This document shows positions 49,058 through 60,271 of a stretch of 64,000 nt of DNA, one piece after another. The translations under genes were made by a program, and so were the position numbers. Source of the DNA: Cymodocea nodosa. Taxonomy: Eukaryota; Streptophyta; Magnoliopsida; Alismatales; Cymodoceaceae. Each line of letters opens with the position of its first letter. Within the stretch, counting starts at the first letter, position 1. The stretch spans positions 384,501 through 448,500 of the forward strand of contig JAZBRI010000003.1 in assembly GCA_036874045.1 (NCBI GenBank), read 5' to 3'. The notes beneath the pieces were generated by a model. The model searched no databases. It had not been told where the DNA came from and worked only from the letters and a program-made list of their open reading frames with translations.

Positions 49058-52000
49058 TTAATTGTGAACACTGCTACTGGCAGCACCTGCAGTTTTCTTG
49101 TGAGGGCAGGCTGAAGCGAGATGCCCCGGCACACCACATTCATAGCACGTCCTCCTTTTCTTCTTTTTGCCAGAACTCACACTGTTTTCTATGATTGTGC
49201 TTTCCGATTTCAAATCCACACTTGCTTCATCCTCGTTGCTTTTGAACTTATTTTCACTATTGACCTTCCCTTTAAATCCATTTTCTCCCTGGTCCTTTCT
49301 CAATGGAACTGCACATCTTATTCTCACTGGTCTTCCACAAACTACCTGCTGATCGAGCTTCAAGGCAATTGCATGAGAGACATTATCTGCGAAATCAACA
49401 TGAGCATAACCCTTGAAGTCACCTGTCTCCTTGTCCTCCCCAAAACGAATGGAAGATATTTTGCAATCTGCAAAGAGATTTCTCAAATCATCTTCTGTGA
49501 TATCCCATGACAGATTCCCAGCATAGATTCTGTTGTAGCCTTCTACAACCTCAGGTGTGAAATCTAACTTTTCAGAATTGGCTGCAGGGCGTGTGGATTT
49601 GTATGGTTGTATCTTTAAGAAGAGATTACCCCTGTATTTGAAGAGTATAAATTATTCCACTAGAAGGGTGTGGAACTTGGAAGTATAGATTTGATTCACT
49701 TACATGACAGAACCATCCAGAGCTAAAGCTTTTTCGGCTGCAATAGTTGTCTGACAAGGCAGTAGGCAGAGAAGCATTAAAATAATATAATGGTAGAAAA
49801 ATATAAAGAAAAGTTTCGTATGATCAGATGCCCAAGGAAATAACAGCAGTGAGACAGCGTGAAAGAAACTGGTTATTCCCATTCATTAACAATATCTCAC
49901 AACAGAAACGAATAAAATGAAGACATGAAAATCGCACAACCTAATCAGGTTGTTTAGAATTACAAAACGAAAGGAAACATGCAACATAGTATCGGTCAAA
50001 ATTTATATCCAACTTGGAGTAATTATAAAATCCGCAAAATAACTCATAAGCCATAGCCACTTTAACATGGTACAAGAAAGTTGAAACGTTATACAAAATT
50101 CACAAAAATTACATCATTCAAGAAAAAATCACAAGAAATATGGAAAGATTCATTATGTTACAGAAAGTGTATCAATCCTGATAATGAAATTGTAAGATTA
50201 AAAACAGATCAAAGAGGCCCACTTCCACTTGGGCCCAATTAACCTTGACACTTGAGTATTTCTATCACTCATGCAGCTCTTCCCCTCTGAATTGTAATAT
50301 TAGATATAAGGACACCACACTAAACTTTACTAGCCAAGTGTACTCCTTGTATGATAAGTGCTGAGATGAATCATTGTGGTTTTGCCACTTGAAAAGAAAA
50401 TTTGCCCCACGTTTAAATTTGTTTTTGCACTCTGCAACCATATAATTTATTAACTGTGATGAACCAATGAAGGAAGCAATGAGGAAGCAGACTAACTTAA
50501 CCAAAGAGAATAAAATCTTTAGACACAACCAAGCAGAGGCACATACAGTCTCAAAAAATTTGATGCCATATTTATCAGCAAAAGCCTGACTACTGGAAAA
50601 GCATCCCAGCCACTGACAGAGAACAATATTGTGACAAGTGGCAACACAGACATAAGTAGGGTTTATGGCATCCTAGGAAATCATCATAGGTACAATTGAC
50701 CCCACTTTGAACAATGTGATTTATAAAATAAATTGTTACTGATCAGATGTCAATTAATTATTTTGGTAATTTCTTGTTTAATTGCATATAGCTAACAATG
50801 ATACAAAAGGCCCCCTTTCATATTGAACATCGACAATGTCTAATGTTCATCTTATGCAGAACAATTGTGCACATGGGACTCATTTATTAAGATTCAAGTC
50901 TTAATACTATTATTTGATTGGGAAATATAGTGATCTAATTGTAAAGGAATAATACGGATTTGTTTATGTTTGGCAATATAATGGTGAAACTATAGTGATG
51001 TTGCTCCCATGCATATGATGTTCATTCATTCATGTTAGCCAATTTTATATTTCTTTCCACTAGCCTATGTATGTATGAATGTCAAAATTTCTCTAATGAG
51101 GATACTGGTTTGGGGAAAGCAACCCCTTTATTGTTTTAGAAAATTCTTCTCATAATGAAGGTTATTTCTAGAGTTTCTGATTGTAAACATTGTCCTAGTG
51201 TTCCACATCAATGTCGCGAAAAAACAAAAAGCAAATATTATACAGGATGGAAGTTGATTTTTTTAATGAGGGCTTAAATGTTCTTTTTTTTTGAAAAATG
51301 ATATAAATTTTAAAAATAAATAAATTTAAATATATTTACATGTATACAATTATCACTATTGATCAAAATATTTAGATAAAAATTTAATTCACTTACATGT
51401 AATATAATTCAAAGACATATTTTGAATATGTAATGTCAAGAACAAGTCCTTAAACATAATTATATAAGAAACTCAATTAAAGTTATAAACAACAACATAA
51501 AGTGTCAAATAGTTAAAATCATGTCAATGACGGCAACTCAACTAATCCAAAAAATTCATTTAAATAACTAAAAATAGAAGAGTGACCATTTTTCCTAAAA
51601 TATGACAAAACCCCATTTTTAAAAATATGTTCCCCATTATCCAAAAAACTAACAATTTGAGATAACAAAATTCAAACGGCATTTGGACAGCCATTTTTCC
51701 ACTTTCTATAACAATCATCCACATCAACATAAATGACCAACTTTTACAGTGCAGTTCATTTTGAAGTGTTTCATTAGCTTTACATGATCTAATTCAGATA
51801 AGAATCATTAGTGATCTCAATATGTGTCCAGTTTAGTATATCACCGTAATAAAGACATTTCTGTAGTTAAGATAAATGATTCTCCCTTAACTGAAATAAG
51901 TGAGTAAAAAAACAAGTGCAAGCACATCAGATATTCAATACTAATGATCTCTGCATTTTCAGTCCATCATCCAATGAATACCTATAGCTATAGAGTAGCT

Positions 52001-53279
52001 TCCTCTGAAAGTGCTTTATGGGCAATGAAAGAGTTGAGAAGATAATGATGTAAGAAAGAAGGCATTGTTTCCATGATTATACTTTTATAATAGTCAGTCT
52101 AGGTTCATTTTCAAAAGATTCAAATTACACATTCCCATCATTTAAAAGTTCTTGGTTCCTCAAAGCATCTTGCTTTCTTCAAAGGAATTAGCTCTACTAG
52201 CAGCCAGATACCCACATCAAGCCAGATAAACATGAGGTTGGATAGAATCAACAATACATGAAATATAGACGCATACAGAAGTCCACATCTAACCAGAAGA
52301 GGCACTAAAAAGGTATAGAACCTGACCTGGAAAGTCAGAATTGCAATTCCCCTGAACTTTCCACTTTCAGGAAACGTCATGCAGTCCACTTCAATTATAG
52401 AATCACAACTTTCGAAGAAGCTCCTTATATCATCTTTTGTCGAGTGGTATGGAATGCCCCCTACGTATACTTTCTTTGCAAAATCGCTGTTCTCATCTCT
52501 GCAAATGAATCGAACTTTTACTAATTAGGCATAAACAGAAGAACGGGGTTAACCAATAACACATGCAGAATCATCAAATTAAATATTTAAATCAGACAAC
52601 GGAAATCAAGGCATAAGATAGTAATAAAATATGACGACAAACACGTTTGATAACCACGATTAGAAAACAGAAGCTCCCAGAACACAAATTTTGTGAAACA
52701 GAAAGGAATGCACAACCTTAAATCAAACTTCAACGGCTCCACCAACTTCTCCTCATCACCGCCACCGCCGCCACCACTTTCGCACCCAGAGTCACTCTCT
52801 TTCTTCTTCCTCTTCTTCCCCTCCTTTTTGCACCTCTTCTCCTCTTCACCACGACTCTCCTTTCGACACTCACCATTCTCCAATCCCCCCTCCTCCTGCC
52901 TCTTCTCCTTCCCTAGCCTCTCCATCTCCTTCCTCTTCTTCTTCTCCTCCTTTTTTCTCTTTTTCTCCTCTTTCCTCTCATTCCTCCTCTTCTCCTCCTC
53001 CTCCTCCTCCTCATCATCATCATCACCACCTTTTTTCCCATTCCCTTCACCCTCTTCCTCCGCCCCTTCCTCCTCCGAACATTTCTTCATTTTCCTTCTA
53101 GGTCTTTGCCTAAGGCTTCTCCTCGCCTTCAACTCCTGCTTCAAACTCCCCAACTCCCTTAAGGTCGCATCCTCGTCTTCCTCCTTGTCATTGCCACCAC
53201 CCGTTGATCCCGCCTTCACCAGTGACTCCGCGGCCAGAGACCGTAGCTTCTGCTTCAGCTTCTTGTGCGATAAGACCAT
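49058..53279 (-). CDS. PHIP1: Phragmoplastin-interacting protein 1-like (two RRMs and CCHC zinc knuckle)
   Basis: PHIP1 binds phragmoplastin (a dynamin), Rop1 GTPase and Ran2 mRNA, and is thought to bring mRNA to the forming cell plate. Exons in transcription order: 53279-52717, 52498-52327, 49750-49704 and 49631-49058, giving 451 aa with all phases matching. MVLSHKKLKQKL is the family start; an in-frame ATG nine codons upstream is less likely. Residues about 30-187 are a highly charged Lys/Glu-rich stretch. RRM1 begins at VYVGGIPYHSTKDD (residues 198 on) and includes MTFPESGKFRGIA. RRM2 begins at RIYAGNLSWDITEDD (295 on) and includes GDFKGYAHVDF. One zinc knuckle C-x2-C-x4-H-x4-C lies at residues 423-436; Arabidopsis PHIP1, as I recall, has more than one. 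Intron 2 is 2.6 kb. It is divergent from kinesin-5, 438 bases away. Confidence 0.88.
52780..53060. repeat. Strand-asymmetric polypurine/polypyrimidine tract in PHIP1 exon 1
   Basis: Almost continuous C/T on the plus strand (TCCTCCTTCTTC-type units), hence GAA/GGA on the coding strand. It encodes the Lys/Glu-rich region of PHIP1. Its mirror on the plus strand gives a long Ser/Pro/Phe ORF that is only a shadow. Confidence 0.85.
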
Positions 53280-53717
53280 TTTGCGTAGGAAAGGTCCAAG
53301 CTTCAACGGCGGTGGCGGCGAAAGGGAGGTGGTTCCGTCGTGCCCGTAGGTGCGATTTTATGGTGCCGTGGCTCTCTGCTTTTTTTCCGGGCGAGAATGG
53401 ATCCGAGAATCCGAATGTTCGAACTTTAGCAAACGATACAGATAATTATTATTATCTCGTACGAACAACAAATTATCAAATATAATTGATCGTGTGAAAT
53501 AAGATTTCAAGTTTAAATTTTAATTAATTAAAAATATAAATAATTATAATTTCCTTCAAAATTTAAAAGTTTTTTTGGAACAAAATGATTGGTCGATGCT
53601 GCGAGGCACGATACGGCAAACATGGGCCACCGGAACAGCAGAAACGCCGGTTTGAAATTTTTTGAAATCACCACCGGCCACGCTCTGTCCTTCCGTCTTC
53701 GGTTACCCTTCACCAAC
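53280..53717. promoter_or_regulatory. Shared divergent promoter region of PHIP1 and kinesin-5
   Basis: The two start codons are 438 bases apart on opposite strands, so any promoter elements lie here or in the first exons. One AACGG core (53305-53309, within TTCAACGGC) resembles the core of mitosis-specific activator elements. A perfect E2F octamer TTTCCCGC occurs at 53891-53898 inside kinesin-5 intron 1. The middle (53440-53580) is AT-rich. No obvious TATA box was assigned to either gene. Confidence 0.5.
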
Positions 53718-56700
53718 ATGTTCTTCACGCCGAAGCGGAGGCTGGGGTTCTCGGTGCCGTCGTCGCCGGCGCTACCCACCCCCTGGTCCGAGAAGCGGCA
53801 GTCCGACCTCCGCTGGGCGGACGGCGGCTCGGCCCATCCCAACAGAGATAAGGATGTTAACGTCCAGGTCACGGTCAGATGCAGGTCAATTTTCCCGCTA
53901 AGCTGTCGTTTTTAAAAAATATATATATATATTTGCTTCGTCTACTTGTTTTTTTTTACTAGAATTTCGGCAGTTGAATTATGTTTCAAGTCTCGGCTTC
54001 GTAGTGTCTATGCGAAGAAGGTTTCTGGTTCTTACTCCATTTGTCCATTTCATTTTGTATCAACATCGATGTTCTAACTACAAAGCAATCTCGAAATTGT
54101 GTGGATTACCTATTTCCGCGTGCCCAATATCTTTAGAAGTGAACGATTTGCGTAAGAATAAAGGTTGATTGTCCTCAATGTAAGGGAAAGTTTGTTGGAT
54201 GTTAATAAAAGCTTGTAGTTTAAATCAAAAGACGAACTGTTTTGGTCTCACCAAATGGAGGGAAGCTGCTGTGGAGATGAGAAGAGGAGCACGCCATAGT
54301 TGGTTTGCCTTCACGTAGATTTGGCAATAACTGAAAATTGAACTCTTGGTTGATTACCAGACCACTGAATGATGAGGAGCAGAGAATGGGCGTTCAGAAA
54401 GTGATAGCTTGCCATGAACAGAAACGGGAAATCACCGTTCTGCAAAGTTTGGTCAGCAAGCAAGTAGACAAGACATTTGCTTTTGACAAGGTACATGATT
54501 TCACAATCGTTCAAATGTTTGCTTACTATCCTTGATTTCATCATCTTCTATAACGCCGTTTGAAAGGTATTTGGACCTAAAGCACAACAAAGAGCAGTCT
54601 ACGATCATGCAGTTTCACCCATCGTTAATGAAGTCCTCGAAGGTTTCAACTGTACAGTATTTGCCTATGGTCAGACTGGAACTGGTAAGACCTATACAAT
54701 GGAAGGTGGAATCAATTCTGTGAAGGTACTCATACCTCTCGACTTATTTTACAGTTTTTGAGGTTTTTAACTTGGATTTCAATGAAAAGTTTGCCTTAAA
54801 AGAGGTTTTTGTTTTATTCAGGATGGACAGTTGTCTCCTGATGCAGGTGTTATACCAAGAGCAGTTCGTCAAATTTTTGATAGATTGGATTCTCAAAAAG
54901 TTGATTATAGCATGAAGGTGACTTTCTTGGAACTTTATAATGAGGAGATAACTGACCTTCTAGCACCAGAAGATACTCTTCGTTATGCTGAAGAAAAACA
55001 AAGAAGACCAATTTGCCTTATGGAGGATGGCAAGGGTGGTGCAGTGATTAGAGGCCTTGAAGAGGAGGTTGTCTATAATGCAAGTGAAATCTTCAGTCTC
55101 ATAGAACGTGGATCAGCAAGAAGAAGAACTGCTGAGACAATGTTAAACACACTGAGCAGGTATTGTTATAAAGATATTTGCTGTTAAACACACTGAGACA
55201 ACGTTAAACACACTGAGCAGGTATTGTTAGATTTATGGACACAAGCATGAAACTATTGTAATAATATTATTTCTTTTTGTGCAGCCGTTCTCATTCCATT
55301 TTTTCAATTACAATACATATTAAAGAAGTTATTTTGGGGGATGAGGAGCTAATCAAATGTGGAAGGTTGAATCTTGTGGATCTAGCAGGCTCTGAAAATA
55401 TTTTTCGATCTGGTGGTCGAGAGGTATAGAACCTAAATCTTAGCATTCCTTGTTCATATGTAACAATATTCAAGAAAAATGTTCTTGATACAGCTGTAAC
55501 ATGTGTATTCTATTTCCACCATTTCACAAGGACATTATTGATTCCCTTTATGCAAACCGTCTACTTGGTTTTTATCTGTCAGAAAAACAACAATGGAAGA
55601 TATTACTGATGAAAGTATGATGATCCATTTCAAAGATCAAGATTACTTTTTTTCACGTGGATGAGCAATTGAGAAGTAGGAAAACATTCAAAGAAATTAT
55701 AACACGGAAAAAACTATGGTTATGCACTTTGTAAAGCGATCAAGTCCAACTTGCATCTAGAGAAGAAATATTTCTTCAGCTATGCTAAGCATTTTTGTCC
55801 CAAACATATTTAATCATTTAAAAGTTATATGTGTATAGTGGAAAAGTGATAGCATTATTACCTGAAAATTGAGTTCAAGGTGAATTGGCAGAAGTTTAAA
55901 TCATTGTGAATAACTGAAGAGAACAGATTTTCCAAGATCATCCCACTTACTCTAGTTAGAAGCTGGATCTACATGAAGTATTTTGCAATAGGTTCTATAT
56001 ATTCTTACTCCTGAGAAACTTAGGTACTATGGTTAGCTCTAAAATGCTGCTCAAAAGCACATGTACATGCTAAAAGTCTAAAAGCCAAGTCATACAATTT
56101 TGGCAACTCTGGATGCACTCACCATTCAATTGTGGTGTTGAACCCAGCTGTCCAGGTGTTCTATTTTGGCCATTGAAAATAGGAAGCAAAAATACAACTC
56201 AATAGAGATTGGTTCATAATTCAGCAATGTAGTGTTTTTTCCATATCTGTTGATGCAAGAAAATAATGATGTGCAATTCTAGGGTAGAGCAAGGGAGGCA
56301 GGAGAGGTTAATAAGAGCTTGCTTACCCTTGGACGTGTTATAATTGCATTGGCCGATCGTTCCTGTCACATACCTTACAGGTGCATATGTAACCTCTATA
56401 GCTATTCCTTGTCATTTTCAATATCTATTGCCAAATTAAAAGAATTTCATTGCATGATTCTAAACTGTGAACAGAGATAGTAAACTAACAAGATTATTAC
56501 GTGAATCCTTGGGTGGAAAAGCAAAAACATGCATTATAGCTACAGTATCTCCATCAATCCATAGTTTAGAGGAAACATTGAGCACTTTGGATTATGCATA
56601 TCGTGCTAAAAGTATCAGAAATAAACCTGAGGTTTGATGTCAATTCTATTTCTTCCTCTTTTCCACCTCCATTTTTGGCAGGTTGTAATGAAGTTTGCTG

Positions 56701-59700
56701 GTCTTGTAGGCAAATCAAAAGTTATCCAAATCACTGTTCCTCAAGGATCTCAACCTAGAGATTGAGCGACTGAAACAAGGTTTGTCAATCATATATAAAT
56801 TCATATGTTCTTTCATTTTCTTAGAACATTTTTTATCTAGCTGTTTCTAGATTTTGCCAAAAAAATTTGACATGTTTATTTACTTCTTTTATCTTCTAAT
56901 ATTATCACTATCTCAACATCACCATCATCACATTTAATCAAAATAGATGTAAAGGCTGCAAGAGAGAAGAATGGTGTTTATATTCCTTCAGAAAGGTTTG
57001 CAAAAGATGAAACTGAGAGGAAGGTCTACCTTTTTAATTTCAGTTAGACTACACTTCAGTATTCTAATTTTTATGGCTATTTTATGTTTGGGTTTTCTTT
57101 TTGCTTCATATAGCAGGTCATGATTGAGAAGATAGAACAGCTTTCAGTGGATCTTGATTTCAAGAGAGAGGTAAGATGCATTGTTCTTGTATTAATTGTT
57201 TTAATATCATGCTATCATTTCTTGTTTGAATATGATATGTTTTACCCAGGAAGCATATTCATTTGAAGAACTCTACAATACCGAGAAAAAAAAGAACTTA
57301 GAATTGCACGATGAAATTAAAGCATACAAGGTAAAATGAATACTGAAGTATGTCAGTTTCTTTCATCATACATTCATATATTATTTTAATCTAGTTGATG
57401 CCTTTTTCCAGACTGATCTAGAGAACCTTAATAAAGCATTCTTCAATCTTCAAGAGAACTGTAGGACAAACAACTCGATGCTGAAGGAGAAAGATTGTAT
57501 AATTTCAAATCTACTCTCATCAGGTCACAGCTTTGTCAAAGTTAGAATTAGCTTATGACAAGTAGCATCGTAAATCATGTTATATTACTTGTGCAGAGAA
57601 TGCAATCATTGAAAACGCTAAGAAGCTGCAATCAGACTTGGTAATTGCATCTGAAGATATATTAAAACTTCATGGTAAAATGGGTAAGATGTGCTTTTCC
57701 GTAGTATTAAAAATAGTACCATAGCAAGCTAGCATTTAGTAATGGATTCTTACCTAAGATATGGATGATGCACTTTGTAGATAAGAAAGCAGGAATAGAA
57801 GCAAAAAACAAAAGTATAATCATGAATTTCAGCTCACAGATAGATCAGAGCTTGAGAAACATACATCAGTCGGTGATTGCTTCTATTTCTCAACAACATC
57901 AATTACTAAAATGCATGGAACAGTGGACAGACTCATTCATTGCAAGAAAATGTGAGGTAAAATTAGAAATAATGATTACTGGCTCACTTTTCAAAGAGCG
58001 CACAAAATTTGTTGTCCATTTGTATGACTTACAGCAAATAATCAGGAAACAAAAAACATGGAATGCAAGATCAAGAAGATAAAAGATACATACTTCCTAG
58101 GAGTTGCAGCAATGAAGGAACTAGCATATGGATTACAAAACAAAGCCAACTTAAATTTAGAAGATCTCAGATCAGTGTTTGCAGTCCAGACAATGTCGAC
58201 TGAGAATGTATGCTGCTAGGAATGGTGCTTTGTGAAATGCAAATATTTCATCAAAAGAGAAGATCAGCTGGTGATTTGCTTTTTTGTCTCTTTGCAGTTT
58301 CTAGTTACAGCAGTTTCAGAAGCTGAGCAGCTTCTTAATTACATCCAAACATCTCTTGACAATCAGAGACAGTTACTGTCTGTGTCTGCAAAGCAACAAG
58401 AAATGGTATAAATCACTGGGGAAAAGTAAATTTGTTTTCAATTTGCTTAATTTTTGCCAGTGCTCCTTTTGCTCAAATATTTCTTCATGTTTATTTATAT
58501 CAAAAGTTTCCCATGCCTTTTGAAATTTACAGGGACTACAGAATACTTTATTGTCTATACAGAATATTTCAAGGACGATAATTAAATTTTTACATGATGT
58601 CCAATCTCGAATGTCTAACTTGATGGTTTCTCTTGAAGAAAATCAGTCTGAAAGAAACAGACAATTTGGATCATTCAAGGAAAAATTTCAGGTGATTCTT
58701 GTTCTCATAGGAGAAATCTCATTAATATAATTATCAAATTACTTATAATTTTAGCATATCATATCAGGAAGTTTCTGCTCTTGAAGAAAAGGCTGCTTTA
58801 GAAAAGATTACCGATATATTAGCAACTGTGAACACCCAAAAAACAAAATTTGTGAGTACATTGGTAATTAATTTCAGATTCTATTTCTATTCATATTCTG
58901 TATTGCAGGGTTACTGCACTTCAATTCTTATGCATGTTATTATCAGGTTTCAGAAGCTATGGAAACTATGAATCTTACTAGTATTGAAAGGAAAACATGG
59001 TTAGAGCAAGAGCTATCTTCCATGCAGCAAGAATCATCTGAGATTCAAAAGGACTGGACATTATATATTAAAGACATAGAAAGCCACTTTAAGGAGTACA
59101 AGTTATCAGAACTTGGAAACATGGCTGCGGTTCAAAACATTCTGAAAGATTGGTCTGAGACATTCTAATAAATTTATTCTTTGATATATAGTCTGTTCAT
59201 TGTATTGAATAATTCATTTTTCTGGTAGAACCACCTCGTACATTTGGCATTGACTGATGTCTTTTATCTTAACTGTATATCTGAGGCTTCCTACCAGATG
59301 AATGATATGTTCATTTTTATTTTGTTGCAGCTCAGTGCAGGTTGATCAGTCAGTGCATCATTGGAAGAACATGCAGTCTTCTTTGGATCAGTTGAACAGG
59401 GATGGGGATGAAGAATTAGACAAGTGTTTAATGTATAAATAAATAAATACATACACACATGTTTATATATATATATATATATATGTATAGTGTTTGAAGG
59501 CTCAGATGTTGCAGGAATCATTCCTGTTTTTTCACATAATTCTCATTTTTGTTCTTTTTTGTTGACAGGAAAGGAATTTCTTCACATGGCAATTTACTAG
59601 ATGAATTTGCATCTACATCTTCATTGACTGATGATGAGATCAATGGTGGAACCAGTGATCTGATTGATGCTGTCAAAAGTGTGATCATCTCATAGTTTAA

Positions 59701-60271
59701 TATAAAATTCATGCTTTTGATTAGTGATGTATCTTGAGATATTAATGCATTTTTTGTTTGCAGATACACTATTTCTAGATCATAAAAGAAAGGAAGAAGT
59801 GGATCCAATGTCAAAGATGTGCTTGGATTTGCTCAAGTCGCTTCAGGACAAGCACACTAGCAAAATCACAAATATTACAGATCAGATACAAAAATGCCTC
59901 CTAAAGAAATACTTGGTGTGTTTCTTTGTGAAATTTGTGTTTCCTTTTATGTTTTGTGTAGATGCTTTCTTGGTTTTTCACATTGCAAAAATTTATAAAA
60001 TTTTTTACTGAAATGGTGCTTCATATCACAGTTCAGGTTGCAACATATCTAACATTTGTTTCTTACACAGATTGATGAAACTGGCAACACCCCAAAAAAA
60101 ACACCTATGAGCATTCCTAGCTTGGCCTCCATTGAAGAATTACGGACACACTCTATTGATGATCTGAGAAAATTGACTAAAGAGAATGAAATGTCAAAAG
60201 CAGATGAAACGAAGAGACTGCAGCTCATGCAGCCAGAAGTACCAAGAAATCCTCTTACATTAATCAATTAA
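53718..60271 (+). CDS. KIN-5: Kinesin-5 (125-kDa kinesin-related protein type)
   Basis: A plus-end-directed, usually tetrameric motor that slides antiparallel microtubules in spindle and phragmoplast. Exons: 53718-53884, 54361-54490, 54567-54725, 54822-55159, 55285-55423, 56283-56380, 56475-56631, 56710-56779, 56947-57023, 57117-57170, 57250-57330, 57412-57523, 57597-57683, 57781-57956, 58046-58207, 58298-58405, 58533-58691, 58768-58851, 58947-59152, 59331-59423, 59569-59678, 59764-59915 and 60071-60271. They give 1039 aa, the normal size. The motor has P-loop GQTGTGKT (134-141), switch I SSRSHS (264-269) and switch II DLAGSE (297-302). Neck-proximal [10 protein letters not shown] is family-typical. 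A long coiled-coil stalk follows. The tail has a BimC-like box TGNTPKK with a Cdk-type Thr980, then [11 protein letters not shown]. The exon 19 donor (GTCTGA) is weak; exon 15 uses the acceptor at 58045 to keep frame. Confidence 0.92.
55142..55229 (+). repeat. Tandem duplication of the kinesin-5 exon 4 donor region
   Basis: GTTAAACACACTGAGCAGGTATTGTTA occurs at 55142 and again at 55203, with a third partial TTAAACACACTGAGACAA copy between. Both full copies carry the exon end plus a GT donor. Only the first keeps the frame; using the second would bring in an in-frame TAA. Confidence 0.85.
59461..59484 (+). repeat. (TA)n microsatellite in kinesin-5 intron 20
   Basis: A TATATA run lies between exon 20 and exon 21. 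It has no coding role. Confidence 0.8.

Noticed and set aside
52693-53349. 218-codon Ser/Pro/Phe-rich plus-strand ORF
   Set aside because: It is the mirror of the Lys/Glu-rich PHIP1 exon 1 in a polypyrimidine tract; low complexity, no family signal.
57965-58083. Continuation of the kinesin-5 exon 14 frame ending in [15 protein letters not shown]
   Set aside because: This frame stops; using the donor at 57957 and acceptor at 58045 restores a frame with [14 protein letters not shown] and full-length protein.
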